Below, in pieces: positions 1 through 11,215 of a stretch of DNA of 64,000 nucleotides. How positions within the stretch are numbered: position 1 is the first letter of the stretch; every line of letters starts with the position of its first letter. Made by a program: the position numbers and the translations under genes. Source of the stretch: Bryum argenteum (taxonomy: Eukaryota > Streptophyta > Bryopsida > Bryales > Bryaceae); NCBI GenBank assembly GCA_037043015.1, contig CM073327.1:8290727-8354726 (forward strand). Direction: 5' to 3'. Below the pieces are notes generated by a model. The model was given only the letters and a program-made list of their open reading frames with translations, searched no databases and was not told the origin of the DNA.

Positions 1-640
1 CAATTGAAAGATGAAGATAAAAAGGTACACGGATAGTGCAAATGGTATTGGAATCGATTTTTTTGAGGATACTTTTGCATGCTAGGAAGATTGGAGAGAG
101 AGGAAAGATTTTTGTTGGGTTTTAAGATTTGTGAGGTAAAAACAAAAGAGAGGATTAATTTGAGATAATTGACTGAATTAAGAGAGGGCGAAGGAATATG
201 CGTTAACGGACGAAAGAGCTGCAGGGATGACTTTTCTTGTTGTCGGATGAATCAGACATGGCAGTAGTGACTTAAACATGGTTCGACCTCGACACTGGCA
301 AGTGTTGGAGCAATTGTGGTCATGGTAGAAGAACTACGTGAGGTTAGGAGAACTATTGAGGCGTTCATAACGGACTTAGTCTACTCATAGAGACAATATT
401 TTTTGATTCTTAGCTTCCAAATTGTAGCATTATTCTCCAAGATGACAAGATCTACAACCATAGAGTACTAAACATGATTAGGGAGAAGATCAAGAAATTT
501 GCTCTCTAATCACAAAAAAGATGCATTGTACACAAAGTGAATTTCAAGCCACGATGGAGTGATGTATAGAAGACTTACAAGAATGCAGATGGGAGGAAAA
601 CAAGCTTCTGACATGATTTTAATGATGTCTACTATAGAGG
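1..640 (-). pseudogene. decayed second copy of the MULE companion gene
   Basis: Read on the minus strand, about 470 down to 280 encodes LENNATIWKL, then KKYCLYE and NASIVLLTSRSSST. These align with LDNNTRIWKL, GRYCVYG and NASTVLLTPRSSST of the better-kept gene at 5525-6130. Upstream similarity (ITPSWLEIHF against ITP-LSIRYGF) continues to about 560. Several in-frame stops and frame changes show that it is not functional. No function is known for this protein. Since both copies lie on the same strand in transposon-rich DNA, it is most likely a transposon-borne gene. The element may continue beyond the left edge of the window. Confidence 0.55.
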
Positions 641-1753
641 TTGGAAAGAGAAGGAAGCCATTCACTACAAGAAAGATTGTCCGCAAACATGTAAGAATCA
701 AGAGAAAAGTGTCGAAAACAAGAGAAGAGTCCCGAGTCAAGAGCCGCGTAGAGTTACAGTTTAGGGTTTCAGAAATTAAGATCTACAGAGGCTGTCAGGC
801 CAACAGAACTGCATAAAAGTAGTAGGGATAAAGACATTTTATTTACTTATATATGAAAAGGAGAGTTTGTTGTTATATACAACAACGCTATGACTAAGTT
901 GCAACAGAGACTCTACCTACTGTATAATTCCTAGAGTTGCCGAATTCGAAACCGAGAACTACATTGAGCAGGAAAACTGGTAGCCGGGCCACAATGAATG
1001 AGATAAAATCCTTTCATGGAGTGCTCCTCGTTCATCAGCATGTGCGCTCCGCCCTGAATATTTGCGTAAGGAAAGGCTCATTATACATATGGAGTCCACT
1101 TGCATTGGTTCAAAATTGCGCGACACAAGCAATTGACGACGCACCTCTCAACTGAATACCCTCGCTCCAACTATGTACAAATTGAAATTTCCTTCTTCCT
1201 GTTTGGCATCACGGTGAAGCCACCCGAGTCAGCCACCTTCTTTAAATACTATAGAGAGTGGATATGCGAAATTTAATATGATTAGCGTAGATATGGAGGA
1301 CATAACAAACCATACGTTCACAAGACAAAATAAATTCGTAGTGGAACTCTACCTCCACAGACACTGACAAAAAATATGTATAAGAAAAAAGAAATACCTT
1401 CGCTAAACTCAATGAAGAGGCGAAACTCAGATGTCTGCAGCTGCCTCCATGACCTCTCCTTCTTTTACTTCAATGGCAGTGTTTTTGCCAACCCAGAGCA
1501 GAGAACGTAGCACGTGAAGGTCGGCGCAGCGAGCGTTTCTATGGCATGAGCGTAGAGCGTAGAGCGTACAATTTCAGATTTTTGAGCACTGAGAAATTGT
1601 TTTTACAAAATAAAATTCTATTTTTTTAAAATAATTAAAAGGGTATATTCTACAAATTATTCGAATATTCCTGCATGATGACCGTGGAGTTTAGCACCCA
1701 TAACCGTGAAAAATGTGCTTCAGATTAGGAAAAAATTGATCTGTGACCAAGTT
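641..1753. other. intergenic, no gene recognised
   Basis: No open frame here has recognisable content. A short GC-richer stretch around 1420-1570 ends in a small iterated motif (GAGCGTAGAGCGTAGAGCG, about 1545-1568). An inverted, similar copy lies at about 13250-13290 and is discussed in the findings. Confidence 0.5.
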
Positions 1754-2124
1754 TTAATCCCTAAAAATCCAGGCGCTTTCTCGACCTCCAATATCAAAAA
1801 CTGCCATTTTTCACCTTCGTTGGGAAATGGAGAAATGGAGAAATTTTCTTTCTGGTTTTAGACTTTGAACCGTAAGATCTTGCACCTAACTTCTATACAA
1901 GAGAGTGGTCAAAATTTCACTGCCCGTTTTAAATTTGAAACCTAAAATTTTTAGATGAAGGTTATAAAATTAAAGTTTGGCTTTACAGATTTTACGACAT
2001 ACACATTACAGTATAAGGAGCATCCAGTAAAAATCTTAGGCAATAATATCAATTTAATTCCTTAAAATGAGCTGCCCAAAATCTCAGAAAACCAAATCGG
2101 TTTTCCTGGATTTTTAGGGGTTAA
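1754..2124. mobile_element. TTAA-flanked MITE, subfamily A (371 bp)
   Basis: The element starts TTAATCCCTAAAAATCCAGG and ends CCTGGATTTTTAGGGGTTAA, giving terminal inverted repeats of about 16 bp directly inside TTAA. The interior matches, in inverted orientation, the element at 36090-37025, including a shared tract with a conserved CGTAAGATCTTG block. It has no coding capacity. The TTAA flanks and CCC/GGG ends are typical of piggyBac-type elements; a TA-target mariner-type MITE is the alternative. Confidence 0.75.
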
Positions 2125-2238
2125 TGGGTATAGAAGACTTCATTGAAGAGGATTAAAGACCGCATGTTTTCGGAAGGACCAAAAATGAAGGTTTAGGACA
2201 AGTAATTAAGAAATTTAAACGTAGCTATAAATATATAC

Positions 2239-2241
<3 letters not shown>

Positions 2242-2323
<82 letters not shown>
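2242..2323. repeat. (AT)n microsatellite
   Basis: About 80 bp of nearly uninterrupted AT dinucleotide lies between the TTAA MITE and the 3' end of the MULE remnant. Confidence 0.95.
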
Positions 2324-2326
<3 letters not shown>

Positions 2327-2430
2327 GTGTATTCACTAAATTGTGAATTTACATAGATTCGCATACTTCATATTCATGAATGTAGAAGTATGTATGTAGA
2401 AGACTAATAAGGACAAGTAATGACTCTAAA

Positions 2431-5400
2431 CTAAGCATGGGCTAAGATCCCACTCTCAAGAATGGTTTTCACCTCATTGAAACTGATAGTAGACGCATGC
2501 ATGAAGAGGTCATGGTCGGCCTCTAGTTTGCAGACTTGTACATAGACATAGTAAAGATGCTTACAAGGTCGGAATGGTTGCCCATGTCTACCGAACTTAG
2601 ACATTGTCTCCTTGAACGCCGGGCAATTGCAATCCGGGAGGGCACTAATAGTGAGATCATAAATTGACTCTGTCGGAGCTGGTTTGGACTGCAAATTGAC
2701 GATGCATTCAAAACCCGGTTGAGGTATCATTGTTACCTTCACAATAGTTGCCTTCATGGCTCTAGCAAAATCAATGTTCTGCATGTGTTTGGAACTCGCA
2801 GAAGTGATGTTGGGGCGCACGGTCTTGGACTTCCTTGTTTTTGGATGAATGTCTGCATTATCTGGTATTGGAACCTGCGACAAATCTTGTGGCAGGGCTG
2901 AACTGTTGAACGCGCGGCTCACAGGAACGCTTTGCTTTTGGGAAAGTTGAAATCCCGCATTTTCCAACGCCTCAATCTCAGAACGTGTGAGATTCGTTCC
3001 TATCTTTGCGAGCCAAACCAAAGGGATGGGTGGTCCGTCCACGTAATCTGAAAATGGCTCTATCCATCGGCGACAATGCCCCTTTACACACCTCTCAATA
3101 TCATCGGCATAGAAAAAAACTGTTCCACCACCTTCTGGTTACCTTTATAAGCCGGGGTATAAAGTCCTGTGTATGTGGGAGCTGGGGTGCTCTTCCCATT
3201 CTGGACAATTTGGGATGTGCACTTCTTCCAAGTGACAGCCATCTACGCCCAACAAGACTTTGCAAAAACCTTATTAAGTCGGACAATGTGCCACACCTTC
3301 TTGTTTACACGAGTCTCTTCCACGGCTGTCACGCATTGAAAATCTATGCCAGTTGGAACAGGAGGATGTGCTGGGCATTCCCCCACCTCCACTTCCTCCT
3401 GGATGGTGTTCAAATTTTGGGCACGAGAACGTGTCACCCTACGGCCGACACGAGGTCGTGAAAATTTCACGGTGTCTGGCCTATGAGTTTCTTCTTCGGC
3501 TCCAAGGGAGACATCTGCTTTCCATTTTCTTGACCCAAATACCTCAGCTCCTTCAAAGTGTGCGTCACATGTACAGAAATTTTGGGCTTCAGGCATCTTC
3601 AAGATGGCATCGTTCAGGGGCGTTGGATCCCCGGTTCGTTGAGCTCTACGTTGGATTGTCCGAAGTTCAGTTCGAAGACGAAGTTCTTCTCTAGTGGGTC
3701 CAGACTCCAGAGCCTCCCTCTCCACCTTCTAGGTATTGATAATAGCCCACCACTTGAAGGAATGCTCGAATGTAATCGTCGACGGTTGCAACGTACAGAT
3801 CGGCACCCCTTTTACCGGATGCTTGCATCCATTTGATGTGAACGGTCTCAGCGAGATTGCAAGAGGACATTTCTGCTAATTCCTCTAGAGAATATTTCTT
3901 CTCCTGCAGAAAGTCGAAATACTTAGTATTGTCCCAAAACAAAATTGCTCAAAGAGTTCCCATGGAGGAATAGCCCAAGAAAATAGAATATATTGAGAGG
4001 ATGATTGAAAGTTTACCGGTTCCATGAATCCACCCCATTGCCTGTAATGAAAATGCCAAAACGCAAGCCAAAGGTTCAAATTGTAGAGGCCTGCTTCAGT
4101 GGCCGGCCCGAAGATGTCCACCACGCCTTGATTGCGAGGTAACGAGTTTCAGCTTCTGCCACAAAGCTTGCATATTTGTACTGCTTACACAATTTCTTCT
4201 GTTAATCTTGCAATTTGTGCACGATGTACTTTTTTGTGTGTTTCTCAAGGGATTGTACCCAATGGAAATAACATGTTCGCTCTTGGCCTTCCATGGGTAT
4301 CTTTGGATCACCAGAACCGTATATGATACGCACAACGTTCCTATTCGCTTGAGCGTTGTCCGCCATGAAACCTTTGAACTGCGGCTTGTGTATTCCATGT
4401 CTAGCCATGACGTGATTGAGGTTCCTCCAGAACACAATTTGAGCATCTGCGGTCTCTGACATGAAATCACAGCAAGCAATGGTGAGTACGCGTTGGTAAT
4501 TAGTGTCGTACACGTGGCATGCCATGGTGGTCGAGTGGGTAACTCGTTTGTCGTGGTCGAACATCATCCACGCGTGTTCGAGGTCACCGCTAGGTTGCAT
4601 TCGGCGGACAAGGTCAACACCACTGCCAGGTCCAACCTCAGACATCTCGAAGATAAAAACCTTGTCAGAATCGTCACCTTGGCCAGGAAACATGTTGCGT
4701 TGCACGTAGGCCCAGTTGCTAAGCCCTCTTAGCTTAGTGATGCCGTCAAGAACGCCATATCTACGTAGATACTTGAAAGTGTAGACACGATTTTTTTAAC
4801 TAGGGGAGTTGAGCTCCTTGCAGCATTCAAAGATAGGCTTCAGCTATTCCAGAGTAAGCACAGTGGGGGGGTCATCTTCTTTGCAGAGCAAGACGTTACC
4901 TAAGACATCCTTGCTAGTTTCCAAGACAATCTTGGAAAGGGTAGCTTGCGGATTGCGGTCCACATGTTGTTCTATCAAGTCCTCTATTATCTTCCGTGTG
5001 CCCCTATGGGCTCCTACTTTGACTGGATGTTTATGATTGTTTACATGGACGCAAGCACGCTCTTGGGTATCGTCTCCGAAGACATAAAAGATTTTTGCAT
5101 CACAAGAGGCCACACAGACAGGAGGTTCTTTGCAGATCTTACAGACTATAGTTGAAGTTGAAGGTGAAGCATCTCCAACAGGGAAAGCATCTTTGCAGGA
5201 GCCTTCGAACTCGACCTCGTTCACTCCTGCCACACGTTCAGGCCTCTGTAGAAATCCACAGTTTGAATTGTGACGTAGAAGATGACCTACACAGTACGAG
5301 GACCGGAATGACAACTCCAGCGTATTACTGATGTTAGTAGTCACAGTCTTCGTCTACATATGGCCATCATAACGTTTGTCCATACCTTCCATAGGTTTTG

Positions 5401-5485
5401 CATTCTTTTGGAGGGCAGACGGAGGAGTAGGAGGTAAAATGAAGACAACATCCCCATTGATCGAAGGGGGCAGGAAATCAACATC
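2431..5485 (-). pseudogene. MULE-like transposase with SWIM zinc finger, broken
   Basis: Successive minus-strand segments read as a Mutator-like (MULE) transposase. At 5344-4844 there is an N-terminal cysteine-rich DNA-binding part (CKICKEPPVCV, then NNHKHPVKVGAHRGTRK). At 4705-4202 lies the DDE-type core (VYDTNYQRVLTIACCDF, FKGFMADNAQANRN, TCYFHWVQSLEKH). At 3725-3243 is a linker region. At 3042-2431 is a SWIM-type zinc finger (CNCPAF...CKHLYYVY, a CxCx(n)CxH pattern) near the C-terminus. The family moves by cut-and-paste in the nucleus. The reading frame is interrupted by several stops or frame changes (for example before 5344, after 4844 and after 4202), so this copy is inactive. No clear long terminal repeats were identified. 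The gene at 5525-6130 lies just upstream on the same strand and probably belongs to the same element. Confidence 0.7.
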
Positions 5486-5524
5486 CTCAATACGGATGAA
5501 ATCATAATTAAGCTTTTTAAGAGC

Positions 5525-6130
5525 TTACTTGCTTCTAGGCATACTACCTAGTCTACGGAGGGAAAGAATTATGTTTTTTTCTTTTGTGGATTGTGAAGGC
5601 AGAAACGAATGAGTAGTCCTACGTGAATCTTGAGAAGAAGAGGGGGTTGGACGATTAATTCTATGGTGGATAGGTGGAAGAAAAGGTCTCCTCTTGTCAT
5701 TTGAGATATCTGTCAAGTCAATGGTGACACGTTGATCCGGTTTGATTTTGACACGAGATAGCATGGGGGGTTCCGTGCACAGTGTAGACGAACTTCGAGG
5801 GGTAAGAAGGACTGTAGAAGCGTTCATGGCCGACTCCGACAAGCCATAAACGCAATACCTTCCAGGTTTCAATTTCCAAATCCGAGTATTATTGTCTAAC
5901 GTTTCAGGCTGGACATAGAGGGAGTAGAGGACATTTCGACTATCCGGATCAAGAACATTTGTTTTTAACCACAAGCTTTTAGCATCAAAACCATAACGAA
6001 TCGAGAGTCATTGGGGAGTGATATCCGCGGTTCCACGAGTGCCAGGAGGGATACATATAGGGATGATAGATCCAAGAGACACAAATTCTATGACATCGAC
6101 GCGAAAAGCTTGAGGAGGAGAGGAAGCCAT
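5525..6130 (-). pseudogene. MULE companion protein of unknown function, one in-frame stop
   Basis: From the ATG at 6130 (MASSPPQAFRVDVIEF) one frame runs to 5525, giving about 200 codons with a single TGA near 6010-6008, at codon 41. The second part contains LDNNTRIWKLKPGRYCVYG and a serine/threonine-rich stretch, then a basic tail ending SLRRLGSMPRSK. I recognise no domain. It is placed about 40 bp upstream of the MULE transposase remnant, and a diverged copy at 1-640 shares its core. This suggests a second protein carried by this transposon family rather than a host gene. The stop could be a real lesion or could lie in an unrecognised intron. Confidence 0.5.
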
Positions 6131-6450
6131 GGATATGAATATTAAGAGTGATATGGGAGTATGAATTTGCGAAAGAGAGAATTAGTAGAATTTTAGGCAT
6201 ATATACGTGGAAGTTGTAGATTAAGTCCAAGGTTTATGAGAGACATACAAGATGCTTTGTGAGCAATTGTTTGTTTTTTCTTATTGGAAATAGGGGTAAT
6301 CTGATTGGATTGTATTTTTACGTTTGTGGTAGTGGTAGTGGTAGTAGAGAGTAGAGTGGTAGGAGCTAAATATACTCTGTCGTATTAAATGAAATGGTGA
6401 AGGAAATAAAAAAGTTACGGCGGCCGTCATTGTCAGGTAGGATGCCTAAA
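6131..6450. other. upstream region, no gene recognised
   Basis: Region 5' of the minus-strand companion gene. It includes a short imperfect GTGGTAGTGGTAG repeat near 6330. I see no coding sequence. Confidence 0.4.
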
Positions 6451-6795
6451 TAACTGATATCTAACTAATTATGGATTTATTTCCAATTTATAGACATTTT
6501 GTAACTAATGAAGAACCTTGGTTTTATCGGCAGCCGGCCGATATATCCCCACATCTGCGACTTTCAAAAGGCCATAATTCACTCAAATTTTGTCCAAATC
6601 AAACATATGAGGTGTTTTTTGACATCTACATTTTTTGTAGATATCAAAAAACACCTCATATGTTTAATTTGGACAAAATTTGACTGGGTTATGACCTTTC
6701 AAAGATTACTGATGGAGTCTTAAGGTAATATCGGCGGACAGCCGACATTATTTCTGGACAATGAATTTGTCCATAATTAGTTGAATATCAGTTCA
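6451..6795. mobile_element. fold-back MITE (about 345 bp)
   Basis: Terminal inverted repeats AACTGATATCTAACTAATT at 6452 and the complement near 6775-6793 enclose a nearly complete palindrome. The centre (6584-6630 against 6636-6683) pairs over some 47 bp with few mismatches around a 5-bp loop. Outside it, CGGCAGCCGGCCGATAT on the left faces ATATCGGCGGACAGCCG on the right. It has no coding capacity and no clear target-site duplication. The superfamily is undetermined. Confidence 0.75.
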
Positions 6796-7053
6796 ATATA
6801 GTGAGTATTTCAAATTAGATAAGTAAAGCATGTCAGGAGCCTCGTGGCAGGATTTTGTCAGAAGTCTTAATCTCACAATGCGTGTTTTAGCTAACGTGGA
6901 ATAAGAATTCTAGAGTTGGGCAAGGGAGGAGATTGAGATAAAAGTCATTGAAATGGAAGGGTTAGGTCTCTCGTTTTCCAGCTTTGATTTTGTGTAGTCT
7001 CTACTTTCTTCAGCGTATTGCGACTTTGTGATTAGAATTTATTGAGGCTCGTT

Positions 7054-7868
7054 ATGGAGGTTGCGAGTAGCGAAGCAATGAGAGGGAAAGAGGGAGGGCG
7101 GGGGAAGAAGAAAAGGAGAAGGGGCATAAAATTCAGCGGGACTAAGGCAATCAGACGAAGCGCAATGCGAAAGATGGATGCGTCGGGTTCTTGCGATGAG
7201 GATCGAGTAAGAGATGAAGTGGATATGAACGTTGATGAGTTTTTGTCAGGAAGGTTTAGACATGTGAAGATGCGGTCATTGAAATTGGATGCTTTTGTCG
7301 AGAGCGGAGAGGGTGAAGAAGATGAAGACAGAAGTGAGCAGAATGATGTGAACGAAGATGGTGACGGTGTAAGGCGTTCGTTATCGAGGAGCAAGTCGTT
7401 GGAATCTGAGCATGATAGTGAAGATGATGGGATAGAGAAACTGGTAAGATCCAAACCTGAACTACTCTATTGGTAGTTTTAAACGAAAGTTCTTGCCTTA
7501 CTTGTCTCGATGTGTTTGTACAATTCAATAAAATTGAGACAGTAGTTGGTGATATTTTTGGACAGCAAGATATACAGAAAGGATCTGAAAGTGACGACGC
7601 AACCATGGACAATGACGACAAACAACAAGAAGAGGACGGCGGAGTGCATCACGAGAGGCAAGAAGAAATAGGAGAGGTTGGTGTACCTGTACTCATTCCG
7701 AATGATGTGGACGAGATAGATTGGAGTGTTCGTCCCGAGTTCATGATATATGTACATCCAAACGGTTATATTCAACAATGGCTAATAGAAAACCGTGCAA
7801 TCCCATGGGGTGACCGTGACACTGACCATGAGATTGAAAATGGAAACGAAACTAATATAGAGCGATAG
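7054..7868 (+). CDS. small charged protein of unknown function, two exons
   Basis: ATG at 7054 (MEVASSEAMRGKEGG). Exon 1 ends at CTG 7443 before a good donor GTAAGA. The acceptor is TTGAG at 7538, or ACAG at 7541; both keep the frame and continue VVGDIFGQQD to the stop at 7868. The protein is about 240 residues, with a basic KKKRRR cluster near the start (nuclear-signal-like), then a very acidic middle (EGEEDEDRSEQNDVNEDGD), and ends with a more structured stretch, WSVRPEFMIYVHPNGYIQQWLIENRAIPWG. I recognise no family. It lies between transposons and may itself be transposon-borne. There is no internal stop, so expression is possible. Confidence 0.45.
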
Positions 7869-9031
7869 AATGTATCCAGTCCATGACTGTGGTTACATCT
7901 AACCTTTATATTCGTCAATTATTAAATAGAGCATGACTATGCATTTAGAAGAGTTTATAATTATTTCTCATAAATGACCGAAGTGGTTAATGTTTAGAAG
8001 TGGAAAATAAAATTCTTAGTACGCGCTGCTTTATCTCATATTTGTGAATCTTATCTTTGCATGTATACAAATTATTCAAGGGGTAGTGTACATTTTCAAA
8101 GCAGTGCAGATCAATGTATTTTGTGCTTGCCTAGTGGGCTAGTCGAGCATTATTACTCCAAAAGCTTATCGATTCAACGCCATAGAACTACGATATCAGA
8201 ACTGTAACCACTATTGAGAATGCAAATCAATTTTCCATTCATCTGATTGACTATTGACCGTAAGATTTCTGAATGAAATCTTCCTTCTATGGCGTTTTCT
8301 AATATTGACAGGTGGATGATGTCAGTATGCTATATAGTAACATAGAACGATTGTGCAGAAGCAAAATCTGCGACTTTCAAAATAACCAAGAAAATACAAA
8401 TTTTTTTTCTACATGCCTTGTCCAAGTATAGAGCAAAAGCTTCTAATTCTCAGAAGTGATGCATCAAAACTCAAATTGCTTTAATATTTGTGTCTAAGGA
8501 GAGTAATCGTCAGAAGCTATGAGAAGTGAAGTTCACATGCAAAATTAAGCGTGTGGGCTTCACACCGCAAAGCTTCGCCGTGTAGTGCAGCATTGGTTTA
8601 TTGTATCAGAAATGAGCGGGTGTCTTTCCAACCGAGTAGCACGCCTCGACACAGCAGCCACTGGAGCCCACCCGCCCATGAGCCCAACCGCACACAAGTA
8701 GAGGACCAGTGGAGCACAGGAGCCCCCGACTAACAGAGCCCTAACCGCCCACGGGCGAAGAATCCTACCTGACTACGGCGGTAAGCACGAGAACTTTATG
8801 TTGGTCTGAAATCGGAGCTTTGGTTTGCCAAAGGTTCCTACACGATGTCGGGACAGATAGCCTGTGCGCGGCCGGTGCTTGGCGAGGTCGGCTCTGTTTC
8901 GATTGCACTGTATGGAGATTGTGGCTTGCTAGATCAGGTGCAGAGTGCATTAGGGTTAAGTGATTTAGTTAAACGGTTTTTGTGGTTTCAATCGTATCGA
9001 AACTTGATCTTGCACTTGTACTACGCAAAAG
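7869..9031. other. intergenic, no gene recognised
   Basis: AT-rich to about 8540, then a GC-richer stretch (8550-9030) with short open frames on both strands and no recognisable protein. The GC-rich part may be the promoter and 5' UTR of the gene that starts at 9032. Confidence 0.35.
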
Positions 9032-9234
9032 ATGTCTGCTGCTGGAAGTGATCATGTGACGAGATTAGAGGATGCAGAAGAGCACGTGGACATCGGTATC
9101 GAAAATGTAAGTTTGTACTGAACCTCGAATTTATTTCTCCTCTGGCCAAAACTAGGGTTGCTTGCACCGATTTCGAAGAAAGGGGAAGAGTGTTGGCGAC
9201 TAGCCCATCGCATACGCTGGCGACCTCTTCACCG

Positions 9235-9480
9235 CAGCTGTCTGGCGCATTCGGAGGCATGTCATTCGGACGATGGCGCTCTCGGTTTTCAGGCACGAGT
9301 ATCCGCGCCTCCACGGTAATTCATCAGCCGGAGTCATCGGAAAGAGTCTGCGTGCCTTGCAAGCCCTCCTGACATGCCTCACTTCGTCTATCCACACGGA
9401 ACGCCCTAACACCAGCATCTTCATTGCAGCTGCCTGGCGCATTTGATGGCATGTCATTCTGACGAATTCGGAGGCATTCA
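9235..9480 (+). repeat. short direct repeat (about 180 bp apart)
   Basis: TGGCGCATTCGGAGGCATGT near 9243 and TGGCGCATTTGATGGCATGT near 9428, each followed by CATTC(G/T)GACGA, are diverged direct copies just upstream of the main array. Confidence 0.5.
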
Positions 9481-9489
9481 TTGCAGGTA

Positions 9490-11215
9490 TTTTAGGAGGG
9501 CTCGATTCTCGTTGGTTAGGAATGTATTCGGAGAGGCTGGTCGGAGGGCTGCGCCACCGCAGGCACCCTCCCCCCGCGGCCTTCGGTATTCAAGTTTCAT
9601 TCATTTGTTTCAGCTTCCGAAAGTTGGTTGGCTGTCAGCTCTCAGTGTCTGATTCTCGTTGGTCGGCAATGTGATTGGAGGGGCTGGTGGAAGGGCTGCG
9701 CCAGCGCACGCACCCTCCCCCCGCGGCCATTGTTGTTGGTAATCAATGGACGGACCTTGTAATTGATTGGCGTGTGAGTGCACAGACCGGACTTGCATCG
9801 ATTGTGTTACATGTTGGTGGATGGCGCCTTCGGTTTTCTAGCACAAGAACTCGGAAACCGCGGTGATACATCAGCCAGAGTCGTCGGAAGAGAGGTAATG
9901 GCAAGAGCAGTTCCGAAAGTTGGTTGGCTGTCAGCTCTCAATAATATTCCCATTGGTTGGTAGTGTACTCGGAGAGGCTGGTGGCAGAGCTGCGCTAGGG
10001 CAGGCACCCTCCCCCACCCGGCCATTGGCCTCCTCTTTTTAACTTTTGCTTCCGATGTGTCGATCAGCAGAGATCGTTTGGATCAGTAATGCAAGAGCAG
10101 CTTCCGAAGTTGGTTGGCTCTCAGCTCTCAGTGTTTGATTCTCGTTGGTCGGCGATGTGATCGGACGGGCTGGCGGGAGGGCTGCGCTAGCGCAGACACC
10201 CTTCCCCCCTCAGCCTTTGGGATTCATTTTAAATTTTTTTGTTTCCGTTGCGTGGATCTTGTGTCGATTTGTAGATCGTTCTGAGCAATAATGGCAAGAG
10301 TAGCTTCCGAAGTTGGTTGGCTGTCAGCTCTCAGTGTCTGATTCTCGTTGGTGGGCAATGTATTAGGAGAGGCTGGTGAGAGAGTTGCGCTAGCGCAGGC
10401 ACCCTCCTCCCTCGGCCTCCTCTTTTTAACTTTTGCTTCCAGTGCGTAGATCTTGTGTCGATCAGCAGAGATTGTTCTGAGGAGTAATGGCAAGAGCAGC
10501 TTCCGCAAGTTGGTTGGCTGTCAGCTCTCAGTAAAATTCTTGTTGGTCGGCAATGTATTCGGAGAGGCTGGTGGGAGGGTTGCGCTAGCACAGGCACCCT
10601 TTCCCTTGGCCTTCGGGAATCATTTAAAATTTTTACGTTTCTGGTGCGTGGATCTTGTGTCGATCAGTTGAGATCGTTCTGAGCAGTAATGCAAGAGCAG
10701 CTTCTGAAAGTTGGTTGGCTGTCAACTCTCAGTGTCTGATTCTCGTTAGTCGGCAATGTGAACGGAGGGGCTGGGTGGAATGGTTGCGCCAGCGCAGGCA
10801 CCCTCCGCCCTCAGCCTTCGGCCTCCTCTTTATAACTTTTGTTTCCGGTGCGTGGATCTTGTGTTGATCAGTAGAGATCGTTCTGAGGAGTAATGGCAAG
10901 AGTAGCTTCCGAAGATGGTTGGCTGTCATCTCTGAGTAAGATCCTCATTGGTCTAGAATGTTATCTGAGAGGCTGGTGGGAGGGCTGCGCCAGCGCATGC
11001 ACCCTCCCCCCTCGGCCTTGCGCCTTTTCTTTTAAACTTTTACTTCCGGTGCGTCGATCTTGTGTCGATTAGCAGAGATCGTTCTGATCAGTAATGCAAG
11101 AGCAGCTTCCGAAAGATGGTTGGCTGTCAGCTCTTACTGTTTGATTCTCATTGGTCGGCAATGTAATCGGAGGGGCTGGTGGGAGGGCTGCGCCAGCGCA
11201 GGCACCCTCCCTCCT
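9490..11215 (+). repeat. about 200-bp GC-rich tandem array (8-9 units)
   Basis: The phrase GGTTGGCTGTCAGCTCTCAG recurs near 9625, 9922, 10112, 10317, 10512, 10713, 10917 and 11119. Most steps are 190-205 bp, with one longer first step. Each unit also carries GATTCTCGTTGGTCGGCAAT, a GGAGGGCTGCGCCAGCGCAG block that can form a GC-rich hairpin with the following GCACCCTCC, and an (A/G)GATCTTGTGTCGAT-type tail. The units have diverged by point changes, so the array is not recent. It occupies most of the intron proposed between exons at 9106 and 11309. Confidence 0.85.

Noticed and set aside
9190-10929. Many short open frames across the 200-bp array
   Set aside because: They repeat with the array unit in several frames and show no consistent protein; the array is better read as intronic repeat.
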